A stretch of 64,000 nt of DNA from Triatoma infestans (lineage: Eukaryota; Arthropoda; Insecta; Hemiptera; Reduviidae): the NCBI GenBank assembly GCA_011037195.1, contig JAAEAF010003405.1, positions 40,451-104,450 on the forward strand, written 5' to 3'. The translations under genes and the position numbers were made by a program. Positions 1 through 11,509 of the stretch are shown piece by piece. Position 1 is the stretch's first letter, and the number at the start of each line of letters is the position of its first letter. The notes beneath the pieces are model-generated. The model made no database searches and was not told where the DNA came from. It was given only the letters and a program-made list of their open reading frames with translations.

Positions 1-142
1 AATAATGTGGTCTATTTTGGGATCAACTTGTAGGTCCGTATTTTTACAATGAATATCGAACACACACATGAGGTATATTCATTTGTTAAGTGAAATTCTC
101 CCTGATATGCTTGAAAATGTCTCTAAGCAGGCAGGCAAATGA

Positions 143-475
143 TATACATTCAGCAAGATAAATGTGCAGTTCATAAAACGAGGCTAGTAAAGCGTTATCT
201 AGATCGCACTAGATCGTTTAATTTGGATTAGCACGCGCGGTTCTATACAGGACCTGACGCCTCTGGATTACTTCCTCTGGGGATACATAAAAAATAAAGT
301 TTACGGCAACTTAAACCCTGCCCCCACTGTAGCAGAAATCACTTTAGGAAGAATTTCTGAAGCCTACAAAAATATTCATTCTGATTCCATAATGAATGCA
401 ATCAAATGAAAACTGGACAAAAAGAACGTTTTTGTGCTTATTAAATGATGGGACCCATTTTGAATAACTAATGTG
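143..475 (+). pseudogene. mariner-like transposase remnant (C-terminal half of DDE domain)
   Basis: The plus strand reads, with stops, IQQDKCAVHKTRLVKRYLD followed by LTPLDYFLWGYIKNKVYG and a helical tail ending near position 460. QQD...H and the (SPD)LTPLDYFLWG block are hallmarks of Tc1/mariner DDE transposases: the first holds the second catalytic Asp and the second lies just before the third acidic residue. The SPD part is damaged and several stops interrupt the frame, so the gene is dead. The N-terminal DNA-binding half is absent from the window or was lost upstream. The transposase would have cut and pasted the element at TA sites. Confidence 0.75.
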
Positions 476-832
476 AATATGTTTTTACCATTATTTTATA
501 ATAAACTCAAAAATAATATGGACTCCATAGACTAGCAGAAGGCAGAGAATTTCTCTATATTCAAAATTGAATATCTCAGTGAATATTCAACGGATTTGTC
601 ACGTTTAATAATCATTATTCATTAAAAAAAATTACTTTAAGAAATCGTTAAACATAATATGTAGTCCAATTTGAAATAAGAATGTTGGTTTTGAATCTCT
701 TATTTCTGTAGATAAAAAAAAAATTATTGAACACATAATTGTAATCCTTGAAAAACTTAAGGATAAATGATTTCTATCTAAAGTACTGTCCAAGACAAGG
801 TGGTTCATGTTAAAATATTCACCCTGTATATT
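476..832 (+). mobile_element. 3' noncoding part of the mariner-like element
   Basis: AT-rich noncoding DNA follows the transposase remnant and ends at a TTCACCCTGTATA-like sequence near 820-833. A G/C-rich 'ACCCTGTA' end next to TA is typical of terminal inverted repeats in this transposon group. The element near 45566-46440 has the same order: transposase end, then several hundred bases, then a GGTGTACC-type end. The opposite terminus is not in the window. Confidence 0.4.
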
Positions 833-869
833 TATTGATTAATATATTTTTAGCGATTAAAAAAAAGAA

Positions 870-1079
870 GGGATTAGATCAATAACGCGCTAGATTCCCA
901 CGCAGAAGTCCCGGGTTCGAGTCCAGTACTAACTACCCTTAGATTTTTTCTTCCTAGGAACCAGTACAGATCACTTCTGGTGATGGACAGTGTTGTCTGT
1001 AGCGAGAGAACACTGTCTGGTGGCCGCACTGAGAAGATACTAGGCATCAATAGATGTTGGGTGCCTTAAAAAAAAAAGA
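870..1079 (+). mobile_element. SINE family 1 copy, tRNA-Ala-like head
   Basis: A diverged tRNA-like head contains a B-box-like GGGTTCGAGTCC. It is followed by the family body (CTTAGATTTTTTCTTCCTAGG, then a GACAGTGTTGTCTGTAG block) and a terminal A-run at about 1069-1079. The same body occurs at 13700-13905, 43090-43300 and 57359-57618. The A-box half is eroded. The flanks are A-rich, so a target duplication cannot be set exactly. Confidence 0.8.
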
Positions 1080-1149
1080 AAGTTGGTAAGTTTGTATTAA
1101 TGGCTAGAATTCGAAGTAGTTTGGTGCTTTATGATACTACTACAGATGC

Positions 1150-1154
<5 letters not shown>

Positions 1155-1182
<28 letters not shown>
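1155..1182. repeat. (AT)n microsatellite
   Basis: About 14 uninterrupted AT units. The rest of 1080-1730 is AT-rich sequence with long T runs (1570-1600) and no recognisable gene. The 71-codon frame at 1393-1608 ends in a poly-T-derived FFFCFFFC tail and is not credible as a gene. Confidence 0.9.
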
Positions 1183-1185
<3 letters not shown>

Positions 1186-1734
1186 ATAAGTGTCATGGTA
1201 CTATTACAAGAGAAATTTGTTTGCGAGCAAGTTTTATAAAAGTCGAGTTTATGTAAATTGGATTAAATTAAAAAACAGACAACAAACATTTTTGCCGCCT
1301 TGTGTATGTTGTTTGTGTGTATATTTGTTCTGTGTTTCAGTTATGTACATAGTGTTTATGTAGTTGTGTTATTTGGTGTAGAATAGGGCAGAGTGTTGCA
1401 TCTGTTCGGAATGTATAAGTTATGTGCTACTGGATTACATTGGGCGGGTGTCGTCTACCCATTCCCCTCTATCCCACTACAAAATGCTAGTTATATAAAG
1501 AGGTTTCCCCTCTATTTACTTTGTAATAAGATTGTTGACTTTTCTTTTTCTTCTTTTTGTATTCTCTTCTTCCGTTTTTTTTTTTGTTTTTTTTTTTGTA
1601 AATCCTGATTCTATTTTAAGGACTCCTTATTTCTGTAATCAATTACATATCGATCTTCACTAATTAATCGTGCTTTGTAAAACTTGGTAAAAGATGCATT
1701 TAGGAAAAGATACTTTGTTCTAAAGTATATTCAT

Positions 1735-1885
1735 TGATGGGACAGTAGCTGGAGTGTATTGGCTAGGAACTAGACAGTCGCAAGTTTTCCAGAATATTCC
1801 AGGCGAAAATTTTTGGCTGGAAATGTTTATTTTAAGCTCCACAAGAAGAGAAAATTGTTATACCAATCCAATAGCCAGGCCGCTT
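1735..1885 (+). repeat. short repeat shared with the LINE RNase H region at 2.77 kb
   Basis: The sequence around 1758-1805 (CGCAAGTTTTCCAGAA, then CCAGGCGA) is nearly identical to 2773-2818. This marks a second, smaller fragment of the same element. No coding frame survives. 1886-2309 shows nothing else recognisable. Confidence 0.55.
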
Positions 1886-2309
1886 TTAAAGCGCTAGCTC
1901 ACATGGAAAATGGATAGGAATACCTTGGCAAACTCAATATTCTAAGCAGAAACAATAAAGTTATAGTATTATGGGTGTTACGGCATATTGGCGAGAAGAT
2001 AATGAGATGGCCAAACCCTGGCAAGGAAAAGCGCAGAAATCCACTAAAACATTTTGTATAGACCAGAAAAGATGACCGGAAAAGGCATGAGCTGGAAATA
2101 TCTTTCACTTCCTGATAGCTTTCCACTAGAATGTATGGTAGATCAGTGGTGGAAATGTTGAGTGCTGTTGTATCTTCCTTAATTTCACACATTAGTTTTG
2201 TTCAATCATTTATGCGAAATTCTAACAAAACTTACTTTTAATAATATTTGAATATAAAAAAAAAATGGTGAAGATTTTTAGACATTAAGATAAAGTTATT
2301 GTTATTTTA

Positions 2310-2445
2310 GGGAAGTGATTACCTCAGTGGTAGCGCACTGGACTCCAAGGAACGCGGAGTTCCTAGGTTTGAATCTAGCAATGCTGCCCTTAGATGCCTC
2401 TATAGACAACACTGCTTATCCGGATAATCTGTTTTGAGATAGTTC
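2310..2445 (+). mobile_element. SINE family 1 copy, head and start of body
   Basis: The head reads ACCTCAGTGGTAGCGCACTG (A-box) and then GGTTTGAATCTAG (B-box), spaced as in a tRNA, followed by CCCTTAGATG and GACAACACTGCTTATC body pieces. The copy loses similarity after about 2440, where LINE-derived sequence begins. It is a transposed, mutated tRNA derivative rather than a tRNA gene: there is no acceptor-stem match. Confidence 0.7.
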
Positions 2446-2534
2446 ACCCAGTTGACGGTCGAAGTGACTCTATTCTGAACAGTCAAGAATATATAGGGAG
2501 GACATGGTGACAACAGAACGCCTATATCGTCTCA

Positions 2535-3330
2535 ATGGATGCTGTTCATCCTGCCTTGGACGAGGAGTTCGTCATAACTAAAGCTTCGTCTATTAAAGGT
2601 AGAGAAGTTAGTCAATGCGCTGCCTGGGTGCGTAGAAAGAATAATGTTTATATAGACAGCAGGAACAGTTTGGTTTCGATTACAAATTTTCAGCACAAAT
2701 CACTATTGATAGAAACCATTAAACGTTTGCTTTGTAGGCTGGAACAAGGGAAAAAGAAGGATTTTTTTTTATTGCTAGAGAATAGACTGTTGCAAGTTTT
2801 CCAGAAACGTCCAGGCGACAAGGATGCCGACACACTGGCTTAATATGCTTTTCAAGACTTCAGCCTTGTAGATTCCTATAATAGATGCCACTAACGCATG
2901 TTTCAACTGCTTTAGCTGCTCTAGCTAAAGAAAAACCTTGTTAAGAGGCAGGACATTTGGCCATATATAGAGCAAACTCATTGTTTCGACTAGCTGTTAC
3001 ATAATACAAGCGCTAAACGGCCATGGAAAGAATCGGGCATATCTGCCACAGGTTCCATTTGATTGCCGACCGACACTGTCTCTGTGATTAACAAAACATG
3101 GAATAACATTGTTTTCTGATTTTCTCTTTTCGAACAAATACGTAGAGACAATCACTAATGAGAGTTGAGATGGATTCACAGACTAGAGACATACACCTAT
3201 GTCACCTAAGACGTCACAGGAGGCATAGCAATACCTTCTACCACTGCTATCTCAATATTACACACTAAAGAAGTCCAAGACCCGCCTACTCACTACCAGC
3301 AAAGCAAAAGGGGGGAATTAAGGGGTAGGC
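2535..3330 (+). pseudogene. LINE 3' end: RNase H-like domain and C-terminal tail, decayed
   Basis: A 102-codon open stretch (2535-2840) resembles the RNase H domain of I/Jockey-type non-LTR retrotransposons. NNVYIDSRNSLVSI matches the strand with a catalytic Asp (usually xIYTDSxSSL). PGDKDADTLA matches the late GNEKADxLA motif. The WxPSHVGI block before it is replaced by unrelated sequence also present at 1758-1805. Downstream, stop-ridden sequence to about 3330 can be read as the usual post-RNase H tail. The domain normally removes RNA from the RNA:DNA hybrid during target-primed reverse transcription. The copy is dead. Confidence 0.55.
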
Positions 3331-4852
3331 TCGGACCACTGACATTGTTATTATTATTTTATTTATCTAAATTCATGGTATATTTAATACTTTGTTCTAC
3401 TCAAATTTGTCACTTGATATATTATTCATTTATTGATCAGTATTTAATTAATTAAATTGAGGTTTAGATATCATTAATATACTATATAGACATGCATGTC
3501 TTGACGTTAGGGTTACCTTCATCAGTAAAAAACACATGAGAGGGAGAGAAAAAGAAACAAGTGGGGGTAAGAAATAGAAGAGGGAGAAAAAAACATTTTC
3601 TAAAGTAACATTTTTTTTCTCACAAAGAATTAAAAAATAATTTCGATATATTTAATGTAAATCAAGTTTAATACTGCTCCTGCTACAATTTCTTTAACAT
3701 AGTTATCCAATATATTACAGAAGTGGGTGTTCCCATTTATTTACAGGTTTAAAACATGGTTTAATTACAATCTAGATAAAGTTTCAAACGAGCTGGCGAC
3801 GATGTGGGTGTGTAAATATGTGTAAGATTGAGAGTTAATTAAACCACCAATTTTACTCTAAGATTAACTCTACTACTCCCTGTTTTTGTCATTAACGTTT
3901 TTGACCTAAATATAATATATGTAACATATAAAGTATAAAATGGAAGATATTTATATGATATTGGAGAACATATAATGAAAATTTCCTTAAAATGAAATAG
4001 CTTGGTTAATATGTCTGGAAAATAAAAAATAATATTGCATCATTGCTCAAGCATCCGACCGCTAAAGCTGCTGACCGTTGTAGAGTAATTTTATGAGGAT
4101 GGAGGAACATTTGCTAAATGAATAAACAGAGTAGGTTATGCCAAAAGTAAAAATGACTAAATAACCTCAAATTATATATTAATAAGACGTTACAAATTAT
4201 TTACTGATTTTTACTTGTGATATTGCTCTACTCTATGAAAATTCTGAAAAATATTCACACTAACTTTTAAAAGAAATATAAAGAAACGTTGCCAAATCTG
4301 TTTTATAATGCGTTGTTTATGGACAGGTTGCAAATGGTTTCCCGACTGTTACCAAATCTTTACAGATAAGATTAAGAGTCGGGAGGGTGTCGGGTATGAA
4401 TTTTTCGACATAAACGCTAACTCTATCTTACAATTTAAACCATATTTACTGCCGAACTAATCGCAATAGTGCAATGCTTAATGTACATTGATACAATAGA
4501 CTAACCTCTAGTCCTAATTCTCTCACACAATAAGAGCATCCTAGAAAAATTAAAAGGCCCCGAAAATATTGCTTCCTCCATAATTCTGGTAACAGTCTAA
4601 TTAATAATCAACATAATTAAACATAGCCAAATTCATCCATTTAATCCGGGAGAAGCGACATTTAAGTTTGAGAGGAAATTAAATGGCTGATATTAAGGCA
4701 AAGGAAGCCATAACACTACAAGAGGTGTCTCCAAACTCACTTTTAACATTAGACATTAAAAAATTATTTAAAATCTGCTAATTATAATGAATGGCAGAAG
4801 GAGTATAGTTTGTCAAAACAGTCGAAAGGCTGCCTTGTATACTCAACTTTTT
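3331..4852. other. AT-rich region without recognisable gene
   Basis: Many stops in all frames and no transposase, RT or SINE motif seen. A degenerate CTGATGA...AACGTC motif occurs on the minus strand at about 3502-3526 (see the hammerhead-like motifs elsewhere). Confidence 0.6.
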
Positions 4853-4961
4853 AATTGCATAATTTTGCACTCAGGCCAGCAGTGCACTGAGTACGCTCCG
4901 GGCCAATGGCCATAGCTGTAGACGCGCCTTAAATTAAAACAAAAAAAAATTGCATAATTTT
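4853..4961 (+). mobile_element. 5'-truncated SINE family 1 with perfect 14-bp target duplication
   Basis: The direct repeats AATTGCATAATTTT (4853-4866 and 4948-4961) bracket about 80 bases of SINE 3' body (GGCCAGCAGTGCACTGAG and CGCTCCGGG, also found in reverse at 57430-57460 and 13735-13765) plus a poly(A) tail at 4941-4949. The perfect duplication and tail show a target-primed insertion of an RNA copy whose reverse transcription stopped early. Confidence 0.88.
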
Positions 4962-7391
4962 TCTGGGAAATTCATTTTAGATATATTCGAATAGTGGGGA
5001 GCATTTCATTGGGTTTCCTCTAAACTAAAACTTCAATTATTGATTATAAGACTCCTTCATTTTTGTATTTTAAATAATTACAGTTCCATTTTTTTTTTGA
5101 GAAAATTTGTCACTTAGATTTCTTAGATTGGTTTTTATGTCAGTTTCTTTTTATTGCCTGATTGAGAACGATGTGTTGATAATAAGTAATTCTTTAGGTC
5201 GTAACAACGCGATATTTGTGAGAATGTTGGCTGTATGCGGTATAGTGTCTGAATACTAAGAGTCGATCCACTTGCCTATTCTTTCCACTTCCTTACAGAA
5301 TCTTCATATAGCGTTCCTTCATGCCCACCATAATATCCTTTTCATTCGCTCATTCCATCCTTCTTCATCCATTCCATCTCTTTTTTCCCTTTTACACGTC
5401 TCGGTCGTAAGCAATGGTACTGCATGATAAAACACAATGAATAATTATAAGAAAGGCCTCTACACACCAATCAGCCTTAACATTCACAATCTCAATGTTA
5501 TAACTCTCTAACGCTCAATTTCTCGCCAGCACGAACGCATGAACGAACGCACATTACTCATTCTTATTCTCATTACAACGAACACTGTTCACTCTCCCTC
5601 TATCTTCTATCTACTATCTTCCTATCTAACACCCGTACCAATCGAGCCTTTCCCTTCATAAAAGGGATTCCTGGAATATCCGACTTGGGGAGGAGATCCT
5701 CGCTCATTCCGGATCTTCTTCACCATCATAAATTTCTCCCGCCATTCATTTCTTGTTGTTGTTTAAATACCTTCTCACTCTCTGTCTCTCTAAATCTCTC
5801 AAGTACATGTAGGTGCGCGGACGTATGTGTTATGTGTATAAGTGGCATGCATGTGTTTATAACAAAAATGAGTACAGGAAGAATAAAAGTGTTATCACAA
5901 AGACTCTTCATCGGTGTTGTTAATTCTCATTCTTCATTCTTCTTTACGTTAATGAAAACAAATTCTTCATACCAGATAAAAAAAAGATTTAGTGAGAAAC
6001 ATTCACATTAAATTTGAAATTTCACTTAAACACCAGATGTCCAGGGCACCAATTACATAAATATTGGTGTTACAATAGAGATGCAGAATAGCTGTGCAGG
6101 GATGTTATTGGGAGGTTGGACTATTCATATTGAATGAGAATATTAATCACTGCAAGGATTTTACACTGGATAATATTTAGAATGAGATTGTGGTAAACTG
6201 AGAAGAGAGTGACAGACTGATTGAAAGAATGACGGTGTGAGTACGATGGTCGTTGAACGTTGATGGTTGTTCGAATAGCGTTTGAATAAGAGTAGATTGG
6301 CCATCAGGCTCCATTTTTAAACGGGTGGCTGGGCTAACCACTAAACTCTTAAACTTCTCCTTCCACTGTCCCCTTATACTTCTGCTTTAGATTGCCATCT
6401 CTGAGAGCTAGTGGCAAAACTTGTTTACAGCAAACTAACGTTTGTGTAGTAACTAACCCCCTCCATCAGAAAACTCAAATAAAAATGATAGACCAATGTG
6501 GGTATATATTATGTGCATTTTTGAGAAAATTGGAAACTAAACGCAACATCAAAAAATGATTTAGTACTGAATGAACAAGTATACTGTTTATAATGGATGT
6601 GAGAAGGAGAGAGAAATTGAAAGAATGGATTTTGGAAAAATAAACTAGAATATATGCTGAACACTGTATAATGAAAGAAAAACACAAAACTGCAAGGGCT
6701 TTACAAGTATATAGAAGTTAGATAGCGAGTGTTATGTACACACAGACTGGCTGAGTGATGAAAAGATAGTAAGTTGCTAACTCGTTGTTAACTGGTCGTA
6801 AACTGTTGTAAAAACTCACCTTGTAGGGCTAGCTCGTCTGTATATAAGAAACTCCAAGCCTAATCTGGTCTAGTTACGATTAACTAGATTGATTCATAAT
6901 TGTGTTTTCCCGCTTTTCGAATCCTATTACATGTTTGATTACTATAAATGTAGCTAGTTGCAAAAAACAATGACGTACGTTTGATTTTTAGCAGAGGATG
7001 GTCACAGATCAAGTACTGAGTTAGGTATGCTTATGTTAATAAAGTAAAAGCAAGTAGACAAATACTGTAGCATATATATATATCTCATTATCAATACCAG
7101 GGTTGTTGGATAATGAAGAGCATATATCCAATGGTATGTGGGCTTACTGTGTTAATTACCTCACGTTAGTATGTTATTCAGCTTTGTAGTGAACCTCAAT
7201 ATACTCCGAAATAGAAAATGATAACAATCTCGTCGTATAATTACACTTGTTTAAAACTGGGCAATTATTTCTTAATATAAACAAAATATTTTCTAAACAA
7301 TTTTTAATCAAAATAGAGAAATTTTCCAATGTATTTTACCATGTTTTTGCCTTTTCTTTTGAAAAGAAATTGGTGGAATTAAATTTTTAAA
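4962..7391. other. mostly unique, partly pyrimidine-rich DNA
   Basis: 5280-5760 is rich in C and T (TTCC and CATTC runs), unlike the AT-rich surroundings. 6290-6460 is also slightly GC-richer. No domain, repeat family or convincing exon was recognised. The overlapping frames at 5685-6011 and 5726-5911 look like chance openings. This could be intron or intergenic sequence with regulatory DNA, which cannot be judged from one sequence. Confidence 0.5.
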
Positions 7392-7879
7392 AATTCTGGT
7401 GTGAAACACCTGCACGAGTTTTTCTTATGTTACAATTTTACCTTATATGAAATGAGATTTCCCAAAAAAATAAAATTGATAGATTTAATATATATATTAA
7501 ATATATAACTTATATTTTTGTTATTTATTAATTATAATGTAATTATATATACATATACAAGTTAGAAAAATTTGTTGAAACTGTTATTGAGAAATTCGCA
7601 AAAAAAAACTGCAAAATTCATTCAGCCATTTGATATTAACGGATGAAGAATATTGACAAATAACTTCGAGTCTGATAACCTAACTGAAATGTTTGAGCTT
7701 ACTGCAATTTGTCAAATATTTTGTTCAAACACACACACACACACACACAAATCGCTGAAATCGGTGAAAATAATTTTTTCAGGATCTCAAAAACACATAT
7801 TTCCGATGAAAATTAAATTCAAAAATTTGAGAAACGATTGCAATACTTCCTCCTACTAGGAGTAACAAAAAGTAAAAAT
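7392..7879 (-). mobile_element. family A repeat, diverged copy
   Basis: Read on the minus strand it starts near 7879 with the ACTTTTTGTTACTCCTAGTA end hairpin, then GAAGTATTGCAATCG, a GTGTGTG tract (7729-7749 on plus as AC), and closes near 7392 with the GTGTTTCACACCAGA end. The order and ends match the better copies at 30574-31685 and 39443-40150. No coding frame; the 68-codon frame at 7653-7859 is a shadow of the repeat. Confidence 0.75.
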
Positions 7880-8330
7880 TAAAAGAAATTTTCGCCATCG
7901 TTTCTATAAAATTGATTTTCTTTAATATAACGCTGAAATTAATAAAAATGTTATCTAGAAGTGTCTTGTTGATTAAGGAAAATGAAACGCCCAGTTGAAG
8001 AATAATATGAAACGGCCAAGTTTAACCATAGTAACCTTCATATCCTGTCAGCTTGAACACAAAATGAAATTTTTTGCTGCTACCATATTTACTTTTTTTA
8101 TTTTCTTCTCTAAATAAAAGAAAAATATATTAATAATGAGATTTGGGGACTTTGCAGAATTTATTTTAGGTTACAATTTCATTAACTTTCATTTTGGTCT
8201 TTTGTGCCGTCAGTTTCGTTAAATGTGTGATTTTTTTTTTTTTTACTTCAACTGACTATTTAACTGATTATTCGGATTTAATTTTTTATTCTATCATTTC
8301 AATAAGCGTACATGTACCCTTTATTATTAT

Positions 8331-8400
8331 TCGTCTGTGAAAGGACCAAACCCTACGCTACCTAGAACCCTATTTAGCCCATCCTCTATGGCATTGTCGT
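8331..8400 (-). repeat. SINE family 1 3'-end fragment
   Basis: About 55 bases (AAAGGACCAAACCC, then CCTATTTAGCCCAT) match the 3' part of the full SINE at 57366-57425. The sequence after 8400 does not match. An A-run at 8456-8468 lies on the other side and may belong to another insertion. Confidence 0.45.
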
Positions 8401-8469
8401 TTAAGAAGAATCTCTATGTAATGGGGCTCAAGTGAGAACCCTGTAGTATCCCCATAAAAAAAAAAAAAT

Positions 8470-9765
8470 TACAAAACAGAGCAAACATCTTAAAAATAAG
8501 AATATGGATTAGAAACTTGATTTTAAAAAGAGTAAGGAATTTGCTAAATTACTGAAACAACCACCCTAAGAACTATTCCTCCCATGGCACTGAGATTGTG
8601 CCATTTCCTTCCTATTTCAATTACACTAATTTTTAAAGCATCAACTATGATTTTTATAGTTTTTAATATATTCATACAATATTTATCACATTTTAAATTA
8701 AAAAAAAACAAGTTTAGATATTTTTCAGGTTGATTTAAAACTACTACTCAAAGCAATTACCTCTCCATGGCTTTATTTATTCAGACTGATAAAGCGAAAA
8801 CTCTCTACCAGAGGTAGCTCAAGTTTGTGGTCCACTGTTGTCCTTGCTGGACTGACGTCAGAAAACATAGATCATAGTTTAACTTTAGCTTGACTAGTCT
8901 ATCTTGTTATTTAACTGTAGACTTGATCTCAGACTGCCCTCGATGTGAGCGAATATAGTAATAATGTCTACAGTATGGACATAACCTTAAAAAACTAATC
9001 CAGCAGATTATTTATTTATTTTATACAATACTCTGGGTATTCGTGTTGCCACAAATAAATTACAATAACATAAATACGGTTTTATATTGTTTTAAATTGA
9101 CTAAAGTTAGTTTATAAAAACAAACTAATTTAGAATGGAGGCTATTAGTTTAAAAATATTGTTAATACCAAGTTAAATATACCCCAATGAAAATGAAACC
9201 ATCCCTAATGGGGATTCGAGAAAAAAACAAATTTACCTAAGAACCATTTACGAGATATTTTAACAAAATGAAAAAATATTCTTCATTCATTTATTTGCAA
9301 CCATTCACTACACGATATTCAAATATGATAAATTAAATTTATACGGTAAAAGACATTTGGAGAAATTAATAGTTTAGTTTTCCAAATTAGGCCCTCTATC
9401 TCCTTAAGTGGAACCTGCTATTGGCTTGTGTTTAGGCACATGTCTGCCAAGTTTCAGCTTCACAGTATTCATACCTATGAATGAACTCAGTGGATGACCG
9501 GCATGTCTAAGATTATGTTACGTCTAATAGTGTGATGTTGCTGTGTCTTTCATGGATCTCTGTCATGGATTTCTTAAATGCAGGAGGTCACGATGCTGTT
9601 GGCATTTCAAACGGTAGATCATAACGAGTATTTCATTCGTTACAGGATTTATTTAACTTCACCCATCCTTCTAAATACTTTTGCAAATTAACCGAGCCAG
9701 AAACAAAAAACAAACATATGTTAGTATAATTTCCATTAATTAGAATGTTAACAGTCTAATGTACG
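8470..9765. other. AT-rich region, nothing recognised
   Basis: No open frame of note, no transposon protein motif and no tRNA-like head seen. Two slightly GC-richer patches (8760-8990 and 9400-9660) could be old transposon sequence but carry no motif I can name. Confidence 0.5.
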
Positions 9766-9770
9766 ATTAG

Positions 9771-9905
9771 TATCGGAGATATTTTTCGTGATTACTTGCT
9801 TCATTTTGTGGTCATCGACCGGTTTCGGGCATTTGCCCATTTTATCCGGACGTATTGATAAACAATGTGATAACACAGATTTGCACAGAACAAAATCAGT
9901 TTATA
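9771..9905 (-). repeat. foldback/hammerhead-like element, single-arm copy
   Basis: CGGAGATATTTTTCGTGATT, a TTTTGTGGTCATCGACCGG block and CGGGCATTTGCCC match the left arm and core of the foldback element at 23091-23276. ATTTGCACAGAACAAA matches its loop side. The second inverted arm is not found. The minus-strand core has GGGC...GCCC, then GAAACCGGTCGATGACC, but the CTGATGA box is mutated. Confidence 0.6.
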
Positions 9906-10560
9906 CACTCAGTATTTAATATTTAATTTTTATGTTTAACAATATTAATCAATATTTTATATTTATCCAATAATAAGCATGGTAAAATTTACTCACCAAC
10001 ACTACCTTTACTTAGACTGAATTTCTGAAGAAGGAACTTTATTTTCATTCAGAATAAAATCATGCACAGTAGCCTTACTGTTCGAAATTTTGTTAGGAAA
10101 ATAGTGTGATTATTTTCATTATTAATATAAATATATGTATATGAAGAACTGAAAATCTCTAAATAATATTAATAAGGCTTAAAAGAACTTAAATCAAAAT
10201 TTTCCATTCAATAATAAACAATTTTCCTTAGAGCAGCAATACAAATTTATAATAAAACCAATTTTGGTAAATAAATCTCCATATAAATTCGAAAATAAAT
10301 AAATAAAGAACTTTTGAATATGAAAATTCATTAATCAAATATTTATTTAATTCAGAAAACCCGTGAAATGTGTTACAAATTAGAATTTAAATTTTGTTGA
10401 AATAGATGTATAAATAATGTGTAAGCTGGAATTCTAATTCTTTTATTAATTCATTAGACCATATTTTATATTGGTAATACATTGGTGAAAGTCACGTGCT
10501 AGCTGCAAAAAGACGATTTAAATGTAGACCACTGTAATTCCCCAGACTATCTTTATAAGG
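9906..10560. other. AT-rich region, nothing recognised
   Basis: Very AT-rich with runs of A and T; stops in every frame. Confidence 0.6.
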
Positions 10561-10596
10561 TTTGGTTACATTTATATCCACTGATGTCCGCCAGTA

Positions 10597-11292
10597 AGAA
10601 AGCTGTTAATGACGACGGCAAATGCTATCATGCTGTATTGGAATGAGATTTGGGCTGGAGCCCTGAGTCAATCTAAGCACGCCAAGCGACTTCTGGGGAT
10701 TCAACGAAGAGGAGCGTTGAGAATTATTAGCGCCTACCGCACGGTATCCGAGCCTGCAGCCTTGGTGATCGCAGGTACAGCCCCCATTGACATAATTGCC
10801 TTAGCAAGGCAATTTTTTTTTATGCACAAGGGACTGGGGAAACATGAGGCAACACGCAGAGCGTCTGTATTCTACAATAAGAATGGAAGAGACGTTGGAG
10901 CACAGACACAAGGGCTAGGTGGACATATAAGCTAATCGAAGACCCTCTAGCATGGGAGAATAGGAAACACCGGGAAGTTAATTTTTATCTTACGCAATTT
11001 CTGACGGGTCATGGATGCTTCGCGAGCTACCTATACGGATGAAGGTGTATATCTTCATGAAGGTGATGGTGACCAGGTGTATGTATGGTGACGCAGAAGT
11101 AGATGATGCTCCTCACACCTTCTTCAAGTGTACCAGATGGAGTATAGAAAGAGGGCAACTGTGGAGAGACACTGGGCCATTGACTCCAGATACTCAAGTT
11201 AGGAGAATCCTAGAAGAGGGAGGCGCTTGGAATAAAGTTGTAGGGTATACAGAGGGTATTCTGAAGCAGAAGAGGAGAGAATTTATTTAATA
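10597..11292 (+). pseudogene. R1-like LINE ORF2 C-terminus, decayed
   Basis: The first block (10609-10935) reads LYWNEIWAGAL, LLGIQRRGALRIISAYRTVS and IAGTAPIDI. This is the conserved region after the reverse transcriptase in R1/LOA-group non-LTR elements (xxYGAxVW, QRxxxLRxxxAYRTVS, AGxxPIxL). The next block reads FLTGHGCFASYLY, then with a frame change VTRCMYGDAEVDDAPHTFFKC and RRILEEGGAWNKVVGYTEGI, the terminal zinc-knuckle-like CxxC...H...C tail. Frameshifts and stops (for example at 11039) break it. RT and endonuclease domains upstream are missing, as expected for a 5'-truncated insertion. The order of motifs is normal. Confidence 0.85.
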
Positions 11293-11509
11293 TTTAGCAA
11301 GAAGAGAGTAGGATAGATGACTTACACATATGAAGCGCCCCCCCCCGAATTAATGTCTTCCAACGGTTCCGAAGAGGGGTTTTCTTGCCTGTATTTGGAG
11401 GTTTTTTTTTTTAGTGGGTAAGAACCCCCCACACCCAACTCGGGTAGCTGGAAGGTGCCTTTGGACATTTTTCCCCCTCTAAAAAAAAAAAAAATGTATC
11501 TATTGATGT

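Noticed and set aside
870..1079. tRNA gene
   Set aside because: Only A- and B-box-like regions are present; there is no acceptor stem, and a SINE body and poly(A) follow. The same holds for 2310, 13905 (minus), 43295 (minus), 57618 (minus) and 15966.
9990..10050. 28-base minus-strand micro-exon between CTTCTTCAG and GTGAGTAA; also an 18-base one near 6820
   Set aside because: Splice-like sites this close occur by chance in AT-rich DNA, and nothing links them to other exons.
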